A stretch of 64,000 nucleotides of DNA. Source: Paenibacillus sp. V4I3. Its GTDB lineage: Bacteria > Bacillota > Bacilli > Paenibacillales > NBRC-103111. The DNA lies in the NCBI RefSeq assembly GCF_030817215.1, contig NZ_JAUSZA010000001.1:6918501-6982500 (forward strand), given 5' to 3'. Position 1 is the first letter of the stretch. Each line of letters starts with the position of its first letter. Positions 39,422-48,533 of this stretch are shown here, in pieces. The notes below the pieces were generated by a model. It was not told the origin of the DNA and ran no database searches. It saw only the letters and a list, made by a program, of their open reading frames with translations. The position numbers and the translations under genes are program-made.

Positions 39422-42400
39422 ATGGGAATACGTTGGATAACCGGTGCGTTGATTTTATGTCTAACCTTTACTTCGTTCGTTGTCTTTCCGGCGGAATCAA
39501 AAGCAAGTGAATACGTATCCATCACGAAATCGCATCAACTGGTTAAAGCCACAAACGGCCAGTACACAATCTCCTACAATTTACAGACAGGGATTGGAGA
39601 CATTGCTTTTAGCGGGAGTACGATGGTTACTCAATTCCATTCCGACTTTAAAGCTGCTGGCCGTGATCAACGTTATGCTTCGACAGATAATGCGAAAAGA
39701 AAAGCAACATGGAAAAAGATTAAGCAAGATAATTACGGTTCTAACGGGCAACTACTGACAATATCCAATGAACTGGATGAAGGGCCGACAGTCATCCAAA
39801 ACTTTTATCTGTACCCCGATAATTCCTACATTATGACGGATATAGAAATACAAAGCGGAAATCCGCTTACGGTCGAAATTATGGAACCCATTTCCGCTTC
39901 AAAACTGGATATAGGTGAGGGATCGGATAAACGGATTTTCACTACGCCTTATTCTAACAATTTTGATTTTGGCGTTGCACCTGTTCATAATTTTGGTAAC
40001 AGCCAAAATGAGACGGATCGAGTTTATGGCGCAAATGAACCCTGGGGACCTTTTAACGGAGTTAGCCATTGGGTTACCGCTGTGTTTGACCAAGGGAATA
40101 ATCGTGGGATAGTAGCAGGCGCAGCCACCACTAAGAATTGGAAAAGCAGTCAAAAACTCATTCAAGCACCAGCTCCTAATGCGTCCCTCGACGGCTTCTC
40201 ATTATATAACTGGGGTGGGTCTCAGAGCGGTAAGGACATCGTCTCCGATAAATTCTTCTTGGGATATTTCAATGATTATCGTACCGGCCTAGAGACATTC
40301 GGTACAGTTTATGAAAAAGGCGAGCCCAGATTAAAATGGGATGGGAATGTTCCCGTCGGATATAACACTTGGTATTCCCACTATTACGATTATTTGACCG
40401 CTGACGCAATGTACCCGCTCGTTGATTATGTAGCGGAGAATTTGAAGCAGAAGGGGTACCAATATTTCAATCTTGATGCGGGATGGGAGAAAGCCGACGG
40501 CGATTGGACGGCGGACCCTAAAAAATGGCCGGTACGCGTTCCCGGTGAAGATCCTATGAAAAGCTTCGCAAACTACATACACTCCAAAGGGCTGAAGGCG
40601 GGCATATATTTCAATCCGTTTAGTGTTCAGGAAAGCTACCTGGATAATCAAATTCCTAACACTACGTATAAGTTCCGGGATACTGTCCTAAAAGATTCAT
40701 CGGGAAAATTGATCAAAACCTATATCGGTACTTACGCGTTAGACCCGACTCATCCGGGTACTCAGACTTATATACGTAATACCATACAACGCTACGTCGA
40801 CTGGGGTTACGATTACGTAAAAATCGATTTCCTTGATGTAGGTATGCAGGAAGGCGCCCACTACGACGCATCCCAAAATGGTATGCAGGCCTACAGAGCA
40901 GGTTTGGGAATTATCCGGGACACGATTCTTGCGGCAGGACGGCCTATCTTTATAGATGAATCTATAGCTCCTTTATTGCCGGGCGGTTTTGCCCATGGCC
41001 GCAGATCGGGCTGTGATACCACGATTGGCATCCAAAACTATTCGGGCTTTGAAAGGCAAGCTTTCAATACGCAGGCTTCTTGGTTCTCCAACGGAACCAT
41101 ATATTCGTACAACGATCCAGACATGATCATGCCTGAAAATTTTGCAAACGGATTTTGGTATAAATACAGCCAAGCGGATGGTAAACTTCTTGCAACTACG
41201 GTGGCAATGGGTGGTGGCAGCTGGCTTGCTGGCGATAATGTACCTTTTTTGACAGAGGAACGATATGGAATTTTGCGTAACAGCGGTTTGTTGGATCTTG
41301 TCCAAAAAGGAAAAGCAGCGAAACCTGTGAAGATGTCCAACTTCTATCACTTAGAGGATCATGCCCCATCTGTTACCTTTCTTGAGGATGGAGAAGGAAC
41401 TCGTTATGTTGGAATGAATAATTGGAGTGATGCACCGGCCGAAATTTCGGTTTCCTTTCACGACCTTGGGCTTCAGGAGGGCAAAACTTACGCCGTGGAA
41501 GATGTCTATGATGGTACTAGACTTGGGACATTTAAGGATAAGTTTACGAAACATTTTGACGTAAAAGATTCAACGATCCTAAAAATAAGCAGTGAAACCG
41601 GAGTAACCCCAACTCCGCTTCCTAAAAATCTCGCGCTGGGGCAAACAATTACCGTGTCTACTTATGGAGACACTTCCGGCTCGGCTGTTGTCGATGGAAA
41701 TCCGCAAACCAGTTGGAGTCCCAATACTACGAACAATCAATGGATAGAAATAAATTTTGCAACCGATACTCCTTTAAACCAAGTCGTCATTAAAGAGCTT
41801 AGAAAGAATACAACCTTCGGAATTGCGAATTATTCCTTAGAATATTGGGACGGCTCAGCTTATATCAATATGACGAAAGGTTATACGGTGGGTGATTTAA
41901 AGATGATCGACTTCCCTGACATTACCACATCAAAGATTCGTCTATCCATTCTTTCCGCGAATCGTTTGCCAGTTATCGGGGAAATAGAAGCGTATCATAA
42001 CAATGCTACAAATACTGAACGGCTCCGTATTGATCAGGATAATAGTAAAGCTCCATTTAGTAAATACAGCGATATCCGTTCTAATACGCAGCGAATGCAG
42101 GTGTTTGACATAACAAAATCAGATTTACCCAAATTGGACATTTATCTGTATGAGAGTTATGTCAACCAAGTCCCAAATGATAATTTGTACATTGACATCG
42201 TGCAATTAAACGACCAATTTAATCCAGTCAAAACTCTTTTTAGTGCATCTTTGCCACCTTATAATATTCCGGGAGATTTGACGCCGTATTCCATCTATCC
42301 CCGTTTGAGCAATCTGGATACGAATACGCATTATGCCTTCATCCTACGTTCACCAAATTCAGTTGATGACGGTTCTATCAACAACAAATATGGGTTTGGA

Positions 42401-42514
42401 TATAATGACAGCGATCCGTATTCGAAGGGCTTTGAACGGCTTTCTTCTGACGGCGGTCTAACATGGGTGACGGAAAACGGCGGAAAACGAGACCTTATGT
42501 TCAATATTTATTAA
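39422..42514 (+). CDS. Secreted clan GH-D glycosidase (GH27/GH36-like) with F5/8C module
   Basis: The 1030-residue protein has a signal peptide (about 1-29, ending ESKASE), an N-terminal beta-sandwich (about 30-290), a TIM barrel (about 300-580) with YFNLDAGWEK and the likely nucleophile Asp 469 in YDYVKIDFLDVG, a C-terminal beta domain, an F5/8 type C module (about 735-860) starting PKNLALGQTITVS, and a last beta-rich domain of unknown type. This fits an extracellular alpha-galactosidase or related alpha-glycosidase attacking polymer side groups, feeding the importer and cytoplasmic GH36. A plus-strand terminator follows. The exact family is not certain. Confidence 0.82.
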   Translation: MGIRWITGALILCLTFTSFVVFPAESKASEYVSITKSHQLVKATNGQYTISYNLQTGIGDIAFSGSTMVTQFHSDFKAAGRDQRYASTDNAKRKATWKKIKQDNYGSNGQLLTISNELDEGPTVIQNFYLYPDNSYIMTDIEIQSGNPLTVEIMEPISASKLDIGEGSDKRIFTTPYSNNFDFGVAPVHNFGNSQNETDRVYGANEPWGPFNGVSHWVTAVFDQGNNRGIVAGAATTKNWKSSQKLIQAPAPNASLDGFSLYNWGGSQSGKDIVSDKFFLGYFNDYRTGLETFGTVYEKGEPRLKWDGNVPVGYNTWYSHYYDYLTADAMYPLVDYVAENLKQKGYQYFNLDAGWEKADGDWTADPKKWPVRVPGEDPMKSFANYIHSKGLKAGIYFNPFSVQESYLDNQIPNTTYKFRDTVLKDSSGKLIKTYIGTYALDPTHPGTQTYIRNTIQRYVDWGYDYVKIDFLDVGMQEGAHYDASQNGMQAYRAGLGIIRDTILAAGRPIFIDESIAPLLPGGFAHGRRSGCDTTIGIQNYSGFERQAFNTQASWFSNGTIYSYNDPDMIMPENFANGFWYKYSQADGKLLATTVAMGGGSWLAGDNVPFLTEERYGILRNSGLLDLVQKGKAAKPVKMSNFYHLEDHAPSVTFLEDGEGTRYVGMNNWSDAPAEISVSFHDLGLQEGKTYAVEDVYDGTRLGTFKDKFTKHFDVKDSTILKISSETGVTPTPLPKNLALGQTITVSTYGDTSGSAVVDGNPQTSWSPNTTNNQWIEINFATDTPLNQVVIKELRKNTTFGIANYSLEYWDGSAYINMTKGYTVGDLKMIDFPDITTSKIRLSILSANRLPVIGEIEAYHNNATNTERLRIDQDNSKAPFSKYSDIRSNTQRMQVFDITKSDLPKLDIYLYESYVNQVPNDNLYIDIVQLNDQFNPVKTLFSASLPPYNIPGDLTPYSIYPRLSNLDTNTHYAFILRSPNSVDDGSINNKYGFGYNDSDPYSKGFERLSSDGGLTWVTENGGKRDLMFNIY

Positions 42515-42582
42515 TAAACATATAAATATCCAAGCTCCTGAACCCGGTTAGTACCGATGAAAGGTAACGGAAATTATATGAT

Positions 42583-42619
42583 TGCCGATTCTTCCTGAAA
42601 GTAGGGAGATCGGCTTTTT
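42583..42619 (+). terminator. Terminator after secreted glycosidase
   Basis: GCCGAT and ATCGGC pair around a 20-base partly paired loop and are followed by TTTTTA. Confidence 0.7.
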
Positions 42620-42637
42620 ACTCCCAGCGGCCAGACG

Positions 42638-42683
42638 CTTTTTCAAACCGGCCTACGACGACTTCCTTCTTCTGTCGTTCATC
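42638..42683 (-). pseudogene. Very short third SigK-like remnant
   Basis: The minus strand reads DERQKKEVVVGRF, close to DDREKEVVVGRFGLE of SigK region 4 in the two longer fragments. The DNA also matches those copies. Nothing else of the gene remains here, so it is a small scar near the second duplicated block. Confidence 0.45.
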
Positions 42684-43136
42684 AGCAGTGGCTCATTCAT
42701 AAAAAAATGCAAATTTTTCATATATAGAACTTTATCGAAACACCCCCTTTGATATAATTTCTATTGTCACGCTTGACTACTTCGACAGAACGAACATAAT
42801 TTGCCGCCATGATCGAAACCATTGTGATAACAATTAACGATATAAGTAAAGATCCATCTTCCCCTTTCTTCCACATTCACACTTATGAAAGGACGCATTA
42901 ATTTATTGGTTTAAAATTTTCTTCACATGCATGAATAAAGAAGATATACTAATTTTCTTGATGCCATTCAAGAAGATTATTTTTGTTCAACTGCACGTTG
43001 GTGTAATTCCAATGCCCAAGTATATTAACAAATTTAAACCGGCACTCCATCGGAGTCCCGGTCCATACATCCACCTATCCAACCTCACTCACGCCCACCA
43101 AAAGACCATCATGTTGCTCATCGAATCTTTAAATCT
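42684..43136. other. Gene-free AT-rich stretch
   Basis: About 450 bp between the sigK scar and the small gene at 43137. Short open frames have neither ribosome binding sites nor family resemblance. I see no clear element here. Confidence 0.4.
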
Positions 43137-43409
43137 TTATAATTGATTTTTGTTTCGAGTCGCTCCGGCATGGCACCAGACAACGACAATAGGATCCTCT
43201 ACGCTTGAAATGAGATGGTGGTCCTCTCCCGGCTCAATAACTAACCAATCTTTAAATTCGTGGATTTTCCACTCATTCTCTTTGATTTGATTTTCATCAT
43301 CATTGTAATCCTGAAAAGCAATGAAGCTCGCCGCTAATGGCAAATACTTAAACACGAATACGATGGTTGACCGCTCTACAACCGACTCATTCAGAGTAGC
43401 GGATTTCAT
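43137..43409 (-). CDS. Small hypothetical protein, possibly cupin-like
   Basis: A 90-residue frame starts after AGGTGTGAGC. The C-terminal half (WLVIEPGEDHHLISSVEDPI, then VVVWCHAG) has the alternating hydrophobic strand and His pattern of a small cupin barrel, but I cannot name a family. It stands alone between glycosidase and duplicated block. It could also be the C-terminal part of a longer decayed protein. Confidence 0.45.
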   Translation of the reverse strand: MKSATLNESVVERSTIVFVFKYLPLAASFIAFQDYNDDENQIKENEWKIHEFKDWLVIEPGEDHHLISSVEDPIVVVWCHAGATRNKNQL

Positions 43410-43756
43410 ATGCTCACACCTACACTATCTATTTGTCTTCTGTGTTAATTATAGGTTTTAGTGAGAGGTACCAACAATGAGGGCACATTTCTATTTACTG
43501 TAGTAATAATCTTTTTCTGGACTCAAAATGGAGGCAGTTATAAAAAAAGAGCTGTGCTTCAAGCAGCCTATAGCTACTTTGGGACAACTCTTTGATTTGA
43601 ACTTAATTACCAATAAATAGTACTTATTATATGCAATCATACGATCGAGCCACCGTTTACAAAAAGAATTTGACCTATATAGGAACATTTGTTTGTGTTA
43701 TTATATATCAGCGACGTATTGGTTATGCAAGCTGAATTTTCGAAACTAAAACAAAA
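43410..43756. other. Gene-free stretch between small gene and second duplicated block
   Basis: About 350 bp. An open frame at 43491-43688 has no family resemblance and no good ribosome binding site. Nothing else is identified. Confidence 0.4.
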
Positions 43757-43760
43757 TAAA

Positions 43761-43787
43761 CCGGAACCCCTTGTTTGGAGTTCCGGC
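43761..43787 (-). terminator. Terminator of ATPase gene copy 2 (empty intron site)
   Basis: CCGGAAC and GTTCCGG pair, followed on the minus strand by TTTATTTTGTTTT. It matches the terminator at 23725-23750 but carries no intron after the T-run. Confidence 0.75.
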
Positions 43788-43797
43788 CTTATAAACA

Positions 43798-44472
43798 CTA
43801 AACAACTTCATTCAACCGCCCATCCCGAAACCTCACAACCCGCTTCGCCTGCTGCGCAATCGAAATGTCATGCGTAATCAAGATTATCGTACGACCTTGT
43901 GAATTCAATCTCTTTAAAATGTTTAAAATCTCCACACCTGTCTTCGAATCTAACGCTCCTGTAGGTTCATCCGCCAAAATGATGGCTGGATCTCCTGCCA
44001 ACGTTCGCGCAATAGCAACACGCTGCTGCTGCCCACCAGATAACTCTGATGGAAAATGCTTCTTGCGATCCAGCAAGTCCACCGATTCAAGTGCATCTAA
44101 AACCAGTGGCTCTCTTTCCTTTTTGCTCATTCCCCGATAAATCAAAGGCAACTCCACATTCTCATAGGCACTTAATCTCGGCAGCAGGTTAAAATTCTGA
44201 AAAACAAATCCAATCTTCTGATTACGAATCTCAGCAAGTTGAAAATCCTTAAGCAAGTTTATTGCTTGACCATCAAGGTCATAAACACCTTTATCTACAA
44301 TATCCAAACACCCGATGATGTTCATCAGCGTGGATTTGCCGGAACCTGACGGTCCCATGATTGCTACGAACTCTCCATGATCAATATCTAACGAGACGTC
44401 ATCTAACGCTCTAATGGTTTCCTCGCCCATCGTATAATACTTACTGGCATTTTCGATATGAATTAACGTCAT
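43798..44472 (-). CDS. Lone ABC transporter ATP-binding protein, MacB/LolD type, copy 2
   Basis: The ATG at 44472 follows GGAGGTGAAG and gives 224 residues, nearly identical to the copy at 23761-24435 with a few conservative changes (SQGRTIILITHDISIA here, AQGRTIILITHDLLIA there). All ATPase motifs are intact: GPSGSGKST, LSGGQQQRVAIARTLA, IILADEPTGALD. Again no permease is adjacent. Purifying selection on the protein despite decay of the neighbouring sigK fragment suggests that the ATPase is, or recently was, functional. Confidence 0.88.
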   Translation of the reverse strand: MTLIHIENASKYYTMGEETIRALDDVSLDIDHGEFVAIMGPSGSGKSTLMNIIGCLDIVDKGVYDLDGQAINLLKDFQLAEIRNQKIGFVFQNFNLLPRLSAYENVELPLIYRGMSKKEREPLVLDALESVDLLDRKKHFPSELSGGQQQRVAIARTLAGDPAIILADEPTGALDSKTGVEILNILKRLNSQGRTIILITHDISIAQQAKRVVRFRDGRLNEVV

Positions 44473-44532
44473 AATCTTCACCTCCATTACTTGCACAATG
44501 TCCAAATAAATGAAGTATCTGATTCATAACCC

Positions 44533-45055
44533 TTACCGTTTCGCCTTATAAAACTCATGATACAGCTTCATCAGCGCCCGCTTCTCAATCCTCGACACAT
44601 AGGAGCGACTAATGCCGAGCTCCTTCGCAATCTCCCGCTGCGTCCTCTCTTCCCCGCCAAGCTCCAACCCAAACCGACCGACAACGACTTCCTTCTCGCG
44701 ATCGTCCAAAATCTCTAAGTTCCGATATATTTTGCTCTTCTCTATCTTGAGCTGCACCTTATCCACGACATCATCGGCCTCCGTGCCAAGTATGTCGATC
44801 AACGTAATTTCATTCCCCTCTTTGTCCGTTCCGATGGGATCATGCAAGGACACATCTTTACGTGTTTTCTTCAACGAGCGAAGATGCATAAGTATTTCAT
44901 TTTCGATACAACGCGCTGCGAAAGTCGCCAGCTTCGTCCCTTAGTTTGGCGAAAACGACTCGATTGCTTTGATCAATCCGATCGTACCGATCGAGATTAA
45001 ATCTTCGAGATCTTCCCCTGTGTTATCGAATTTTTTGAGGATGTGAACACAAAGC
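44533..45055 (-). pseudogene. sigK: Sporulation sigma factor SigK fragment, copy 2
   Basis: This copy carries the same SigK regions 2 to 4 as 24495-25018 and keeps the full C-terminus (SRIEKRALMKLYHEFYKAKR). A TAA at about 44942 replaces the Lys codon after SFSPN, and the N-terminal part is missing beyond VHILKKFDNTGEDLEDL. Sequence similarity between the two blocks ends near 45055 and 25018. It cannot encode an active sigma factor, though a 118-residue frame from an internal ATG at 44889 remains open. Confidence 0.85.
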
Positions 45056-45330
45056 GATGTACTCCCTTATAACACTTCGATTATTTGCACCGTAAAACAA
45101 CAAATGTTCATGGAATTTATTAAAAAGGACTAGATAGGATTTTTGTCGAATAATGGAATATGTGCGCCGCTTTGACCTCTATCCCAAACGTGGCCAATTT
45201 ATTGGACCCTAGAGGATTTGTGAAGAAAAGTGGTAGGTACCCAAGCAGTTACCTTATTGGGCTGATTCTCAACCACGCTTGGACGGGTGAGACTTGTTAA
45301 AAATAATGCAAATGGAGTGAGAAAAAAGCA
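45056..45330. other. Upstream region of chemotaxis receptor gene
   Basis: About 275 bp without a gene, joining the end of the duplicated block to the receptor gene. It presumably holds the receptor promoter; I could not pick a convincing one. Confidence 0.4.
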
Positions 45331-47019
45331 ATGAAAATGACAGTGGCTAAAAAACTTTATAGTGGCTTTATTGTAGTTTTAATTTTATTAGGCATCGTCA
45401 CGGGAATCAGTTTTTTTCAATTGAAGTCTGTTAATACGTCTTACAGCCTCTTAATTAATGACAGGGCTAAAAAAGTAATTCTTACGAAAGATCTTGTTCA
45501 AAGAGTTACAAATGAACAGTTGAATGTGCGCTCGTATTTGCTGCTAGGAGAAGATAATAACCTGCAAAAATTTCAACAGGCAAAAGAAGAGTATAAACAA
45601 ATAAGCAAAGCCTACGAGCAGATTATAAATACGACAAAAGCAAGAGAATACCTGAGCCAGTTAAATCAGTTGGAATCCCAATATACTCAATTGGGAGATC
45701 AAATGATTCAGTTGAAAAAGCAAAATAAATTAGAAGAAGCAATGAAATTGGCTTCTTCACAGGGAACACCTATTGTCCGACAAGTTAATCAAATAGGAAG
45801 TGACTTGGCTCAATTTCAACAAGAATTATTGGATCAGGGTAATATTGACACCACCAAAAAAGTTAATTTTTCTATAACCTTGTTGTTAATCGTTGCTTTC
45901 CTTGCATTATTTGCTGGAATCGCGATTGCATTTTACATCAGCCGCCTGATTTCCAAACCTGTACTGCAGGTTGCCGGCGCTATGGAGAAGATTGCTAACG
46001 GGGATTTAACAGGAAGGATTACAGTTAATAACCGTGATGAAATCGGTGATATGGTCGGTTCCCTTAATAAAATGGCGGGTTCACTGCGATCCGTTCTGGT
46101 TGAAGTCAGCAATTCATCTAACCAATTAGCAGCTTCCTCGGAACAATTGTCTGCAAGCGCTGAGCAAACAACCCAAGCTACCGAACACATTGCGAGTGCT
46201 GCTCAAGAAATGGCGGACGGCGCTAATCAGCAAGTTCGCACTGTTGAGGAGAGCACACAAACGATTCAAGAAGTTTCCACAAAAATTCAACAAATTACTG
46301 CAAATGCTAAGTTAGTTGCCGAGACAACAACAAAAGCAGCGGAAAAATCATCGGAAGGTGGAAAAGCGATCCACACCGCAGCGGGGCAAATGGGTTCCAT
46401 CAGTGGTTCTGTTGATGGTTTGGCAGAGGTCATTACCCATCTGGCAAATACGTCTTTAGAAATTGGGCAAATTACGGAAGCCATTACTCAAATCGCTCAG
46501 CAAACCAACCTCCTTTCCCTCAACGCAGCTATTGAAGCGGCTCGCTCGGGAGAGCATGGACGCGGATTTGCCGTAGTAGCGGGTGAAGTGAAGAAGCTCG
46601 CCGAACAATCTTTCAAATCGGCGGAACAAATAGCGAGGCTCGTCCATACTATTCAGAGTGAGATCGATAAGGCTCAAAATTCCATGCAGTCGGCAACCAA
46701 GGAAGTTAGCTTAGGAATGGAAGTCGTGCAGACGGCTGGCAGTTTATTTGCCGAGATTGAACGCTTTGTCAATGATGTGAACATCCAAGTACGGGAAGTA
46801 TCTGCGGCTTCGCAGCATATCTCGGAAGGCACCAAGCAAGTTGTTCTAGCCATCGAAGGGATCTCAGGGGTTGCACAAGCGGCTGCATCTGGTACGGAAA
46901 ATGTATCCTCAGCTGCGGAGGAGCAACTGGCTTCTATGCAAGAAATATCGTCCTCTTCATCTTCCCTTACCCACATGGCAGGAGAATTGCAAGAAATAGT
47001 TGACAAGTTCAAACTGTAA
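45331..47019 (+). CDS. Methyl-accepting chemotaxis protein
   Basis: The 562-residue protein starts after AATGGAGTGAG. It has a first membrane helix (about 10-30), a helical four-helix-bundle type sensor domain, a second helix (about 182-205), a HAMP domain and a long coiled-coil signalling domain with the conserved hairpin EAARSGEHGRGFAVVAGEVK. It would sense an external or periplasm-side signal and control CheA. No other chemotaxis gene is nearby. A plus-strand terminator follows, and the cassette-like region begins directly after it. Confidence 0.94.
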   Translation: MKMTVAKKLYSGFIVVLILLGIVTGISFFQLKSVNTSYSLLINDRAKKVILTKDLVQRVTNEQLNVRSYLLLGEDNNLQKFQQAKEEYKQISKAYEQIINTTKAREYLSQLNQLESQYTQLGDQMIQLKKQNKLEEAMKLASSQGTPIVRQVNQIGSDLAQFQQELLDQGNIDTTKKVNFSITLLLIVAFLALFAGIAIAFYISRLISKPVLQVAGAMEKIANGDLTGRITVNNRDEIGDMVGSLNKMAGSLRSVLVEVSNSSNQLAASSEQLSASAEQTTQATEHIASAAQEMADGANQQVRTVEESTQTIQEVSTKIQQITANAKLVAETTTKAAEKSSEGGKAIHTAAGQMGSISGSVDGLAEVITHLANTSLEIGQITEAITQIAQQTNLLSLNAAIEAARSGEHGRGFAVVAGEVKKLAEQSFKSAEQIARLVHTIQSEIDKAQNSMQSATKEVSLGMEVVQTAGSLFAEIERFVNDVNIQVREVSAASQHISEGTKQVVLAIEGISGVAQAAASGTENVSSAAEEQLASMQEISSSSSSLTHMAGELQEIVDKFKL

Positions 47020-47037
47020 GAAAAATTAGATTCCAAG

Positions 47038-47076
47038 GATGCCTTTAATTTCGTGGATCGCGAGGGCATCTTTTTC
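47038..47076 (+). terminator. Terminator after chemotaxis receptor gene
   Basis: GATGCC and GGCATC pair around a 21-base loop, followed by TTTTTC. Confidence 0.75.
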
Positions 47077-47204
47077 TTGTACAGATGCTTTAAATAATTC
47101 ATATTCTATTGTTTGTACTTTCATAAAAAGAACCACTCCGTTAACAAACACCTTTATTATAAAATAAACAACTTTAATCTCAGACAACACTTCTCATGGT
47201 GTTC

Positions 47205-47232
47205 ATTGAACTATAGTTTCCGTTAGCTTAAT
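47205..47232 (-). repeat. attC-like repeat, short form, unit 1
   Basis: ATTGAACTATAGTTTCCGTT followed by AGCTTAATA. It lies just downstream of the GrpB-like gene at 47253 and contains the AACTAT-n-CCGTTAG pair of boxes of the repeat family without the central hairpin. Confidence 0.55.
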
Positions 47233-47252
47233 AACACAGGCTGAACTAAATA

Positions 47253-47759
47253 TTATTTCCAACCCGCACGTTGTAGTATCTCTCTCACAAAGTCGCCTTT
47301 GGCATTCGTGTAAGCCAAACGGTCATTCTGGTATCGTTGTGCAAGTTCTAACTTTAAATCACCATATTGTTTGGCATCCTCTGGATGACTTCTTAAATAG
47401 TCTCGAAATAGGATATGACGCTTATACTCGGCATTATCTATGGTGCAGACGTATAGGTGATGCCAGGTTACATTTACGGGTGGAATAAAAGCCTCTCGTC
47501 CAGTAACTCCTAAGTCCCCTTCATGAACGTAGCCAAGGGTGGCTAGCCCTTGAACAGCCTTAAGGACATCCGATTGTTTAGGCACGACCACGTCGATATC
47601 AACAATCGGTTTCGCTGCCAAGCCTGGAACGGATGTACTGCCAACATGTTCTATTGTGACTACGAAATCGCTTAAAACAGGAATTACAAAGCCTCGTAAC
47701 TGTTGAAACAATTGAACCCAACTAGGGTCATATTCACGTACTATTAGACTGGCACCCAT
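47253..47759 (-). CDS. GrpB/UPF0157 family nucleotidyltransferase-like protein, 1
   Basis: The ATG at 47759 has AGGAGGGG at ideal spacing and gives 168 residues. The family pattern VGSTSVPGLAAKPIVDIDVV (nucleotidyltransferase GS...D.D motif) and FRDYLRSHPEDAKQYGDLKLEL are clear. Members are small stand-alone proteins of poorly known role, sometimes annotated as dephospho-CoA kinase-like. It is flanked by members of the attC-like repeat family on both sides and is a typical cassette-sized gene. A second family member lies at 51846-52391. Confidence 0.9.
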   Translation of the reverse strand: MGASLIVREYDPSWVQLFQQLRGFVIPVLSDFVVTIEHVGSTSVPGLAAKPIVDIDVVVPKQSDVLKAVQGLATLGYVHEGDLGVTGREAFIPPVNVTWHHLYVCTIDNAEYKRHILFRDYLRSHPEDAKQYGDLKLELAQRYQNDRLAYTNAKGDFVREILQRAGWK

Positions 47760-47815
47760 CAAGCCCCTCCTGCCTGCTACTTTAACAGATAAGACAGCCG
47801 ATCATGTGCATTATG

Positions 47816-47846
47816 ATTGAACTATAGTTATCCGTTAGCGTAATTA
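47816..47846 (-). repeat. attC-like repeat, short form, unit 2
   Basis: TTGAACTATAGTTATCCGTT followed by AGCGTAATTAA, just downstream of the HD-like gene. Same boxes and spacing as unit 1. Confidence 0.55.
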
Positions 47847-48386
47847 AATTGTTTGTAATCCTTTCCTTAAATCTCTTATAAATTCATCTGCAAATTCTTG
47901 CATCTCCAAGTATATCGCCTGGGCTTCTGGCAAGTAACACTCACCTTGCTTAAGTACATAATTCTCGAAGTAATCAAGTGTCTGTTCCAGGCTTTGTCCC
48001 CTTGCAGTACCTGTACATAATGATTTTACGATTAGATACGTCTTTCCTCCCTCAATCATGTGAGCATCATGTAGCAGCTTTCCTTCTAGCGTTTCTGGAA
48101 TCTCATCCTTCTGAGATTCCCAAGAGGTTTTGACGATTTTTTCGATTCTATCCTCGCCCAATCCTTGCTTCTCTAAATAATCTCTTATTAAATCTTCTCG
48201 CAAATAAATAAACCCATGAAAATAACATCCATAATAAATCAAATCTGAGTCCGTAATCTCTGGATAGTATTTCAACAGTTTATTTGTGGAATTAATTATC
48301 CTTTCGATATGGCTCAAATCGTGCATAATGTCTTTATTTGTATAGAATGGTCTGACAAATTCAATAAGATCAGCTAAATTAATCAT
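47844..48386 (-). CDS. HD-domain-like protein
   Basis: The 180-residue protein resembles small HD phosphohydrolases: HDLSHIERI near residue 22, a helix with YYGCYFHGFIY where the family usually has HD, and LLHDAHMIEGGKTY where the third and fourth metal-site residues are expected. The change of HD to HG could weaken metal binding, so activity on a nucleotide is uncertain. The gene starts after GGAGGGG and ends within repeat unit 2. It is monocistronic and cassette-sized. Confidence 0.72.
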   Translation of the reverse strand: MINLADLIEFVRPFYTNKDIMHDLSHIERIINSTNKLLKYYPEITDSDLIYYGCYFHGFIYLREDLIRDYLEKQGLGEDRIEKIVKTSWESQKDEIPETLEGKLLHDAHMIEGGKTYLIVKSLCTGTARGQSLEQTLDYFENYVLKQGECYLPEAQAIYLEMQEFADEFIRDLRKGLQTI

Positions 48387-48445
48387 GTAATCCCCTCCAT
48401 CAATACATATTTTACCATATTCTTGTGGGTATTTGTTATTAAAGA

Positions 48446-48467
48446 ATCCTGCCCGTTAGTTCAATGC
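48446..48467 (-). repeat. attC-like repeat, half-site, unit 3
   Basis: ATCCTGCCCGTTAGTTCAAT, the fused outer boxes of the family without the central hairpin, between the HD-like gene and the kinase gene. Confidence 0.55.
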
Positions 48468-48476
48468 CCAGCGGTA

Positions 48477-48510
48477 CATCTGAACAAAAATCTTTCTTTT
48501 GTTCAGATGT
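48477..48510 (-). terminator. Hairpin terminator after orphan kinase gene
   Basis: ACATCTGAACAAAA and TTTTGTTCAGATGT pair perfectly over 14 bases around ATCTTTC. Confidence 0.7.
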
Positions 48511-48533
48511 CTACACATAGAGTTGGCACAGCT

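Noticed and set aside
47026..47124. 32-residue minus-strand frame with a GGAG site (MKVQTIEYELFKASVQEKDA onwards)
   Set aside because: It overlaps the receptor terminator hairpin and has no family resemblance; it may be a scrap of a lost gene, but evidence is too thin for a gene call.
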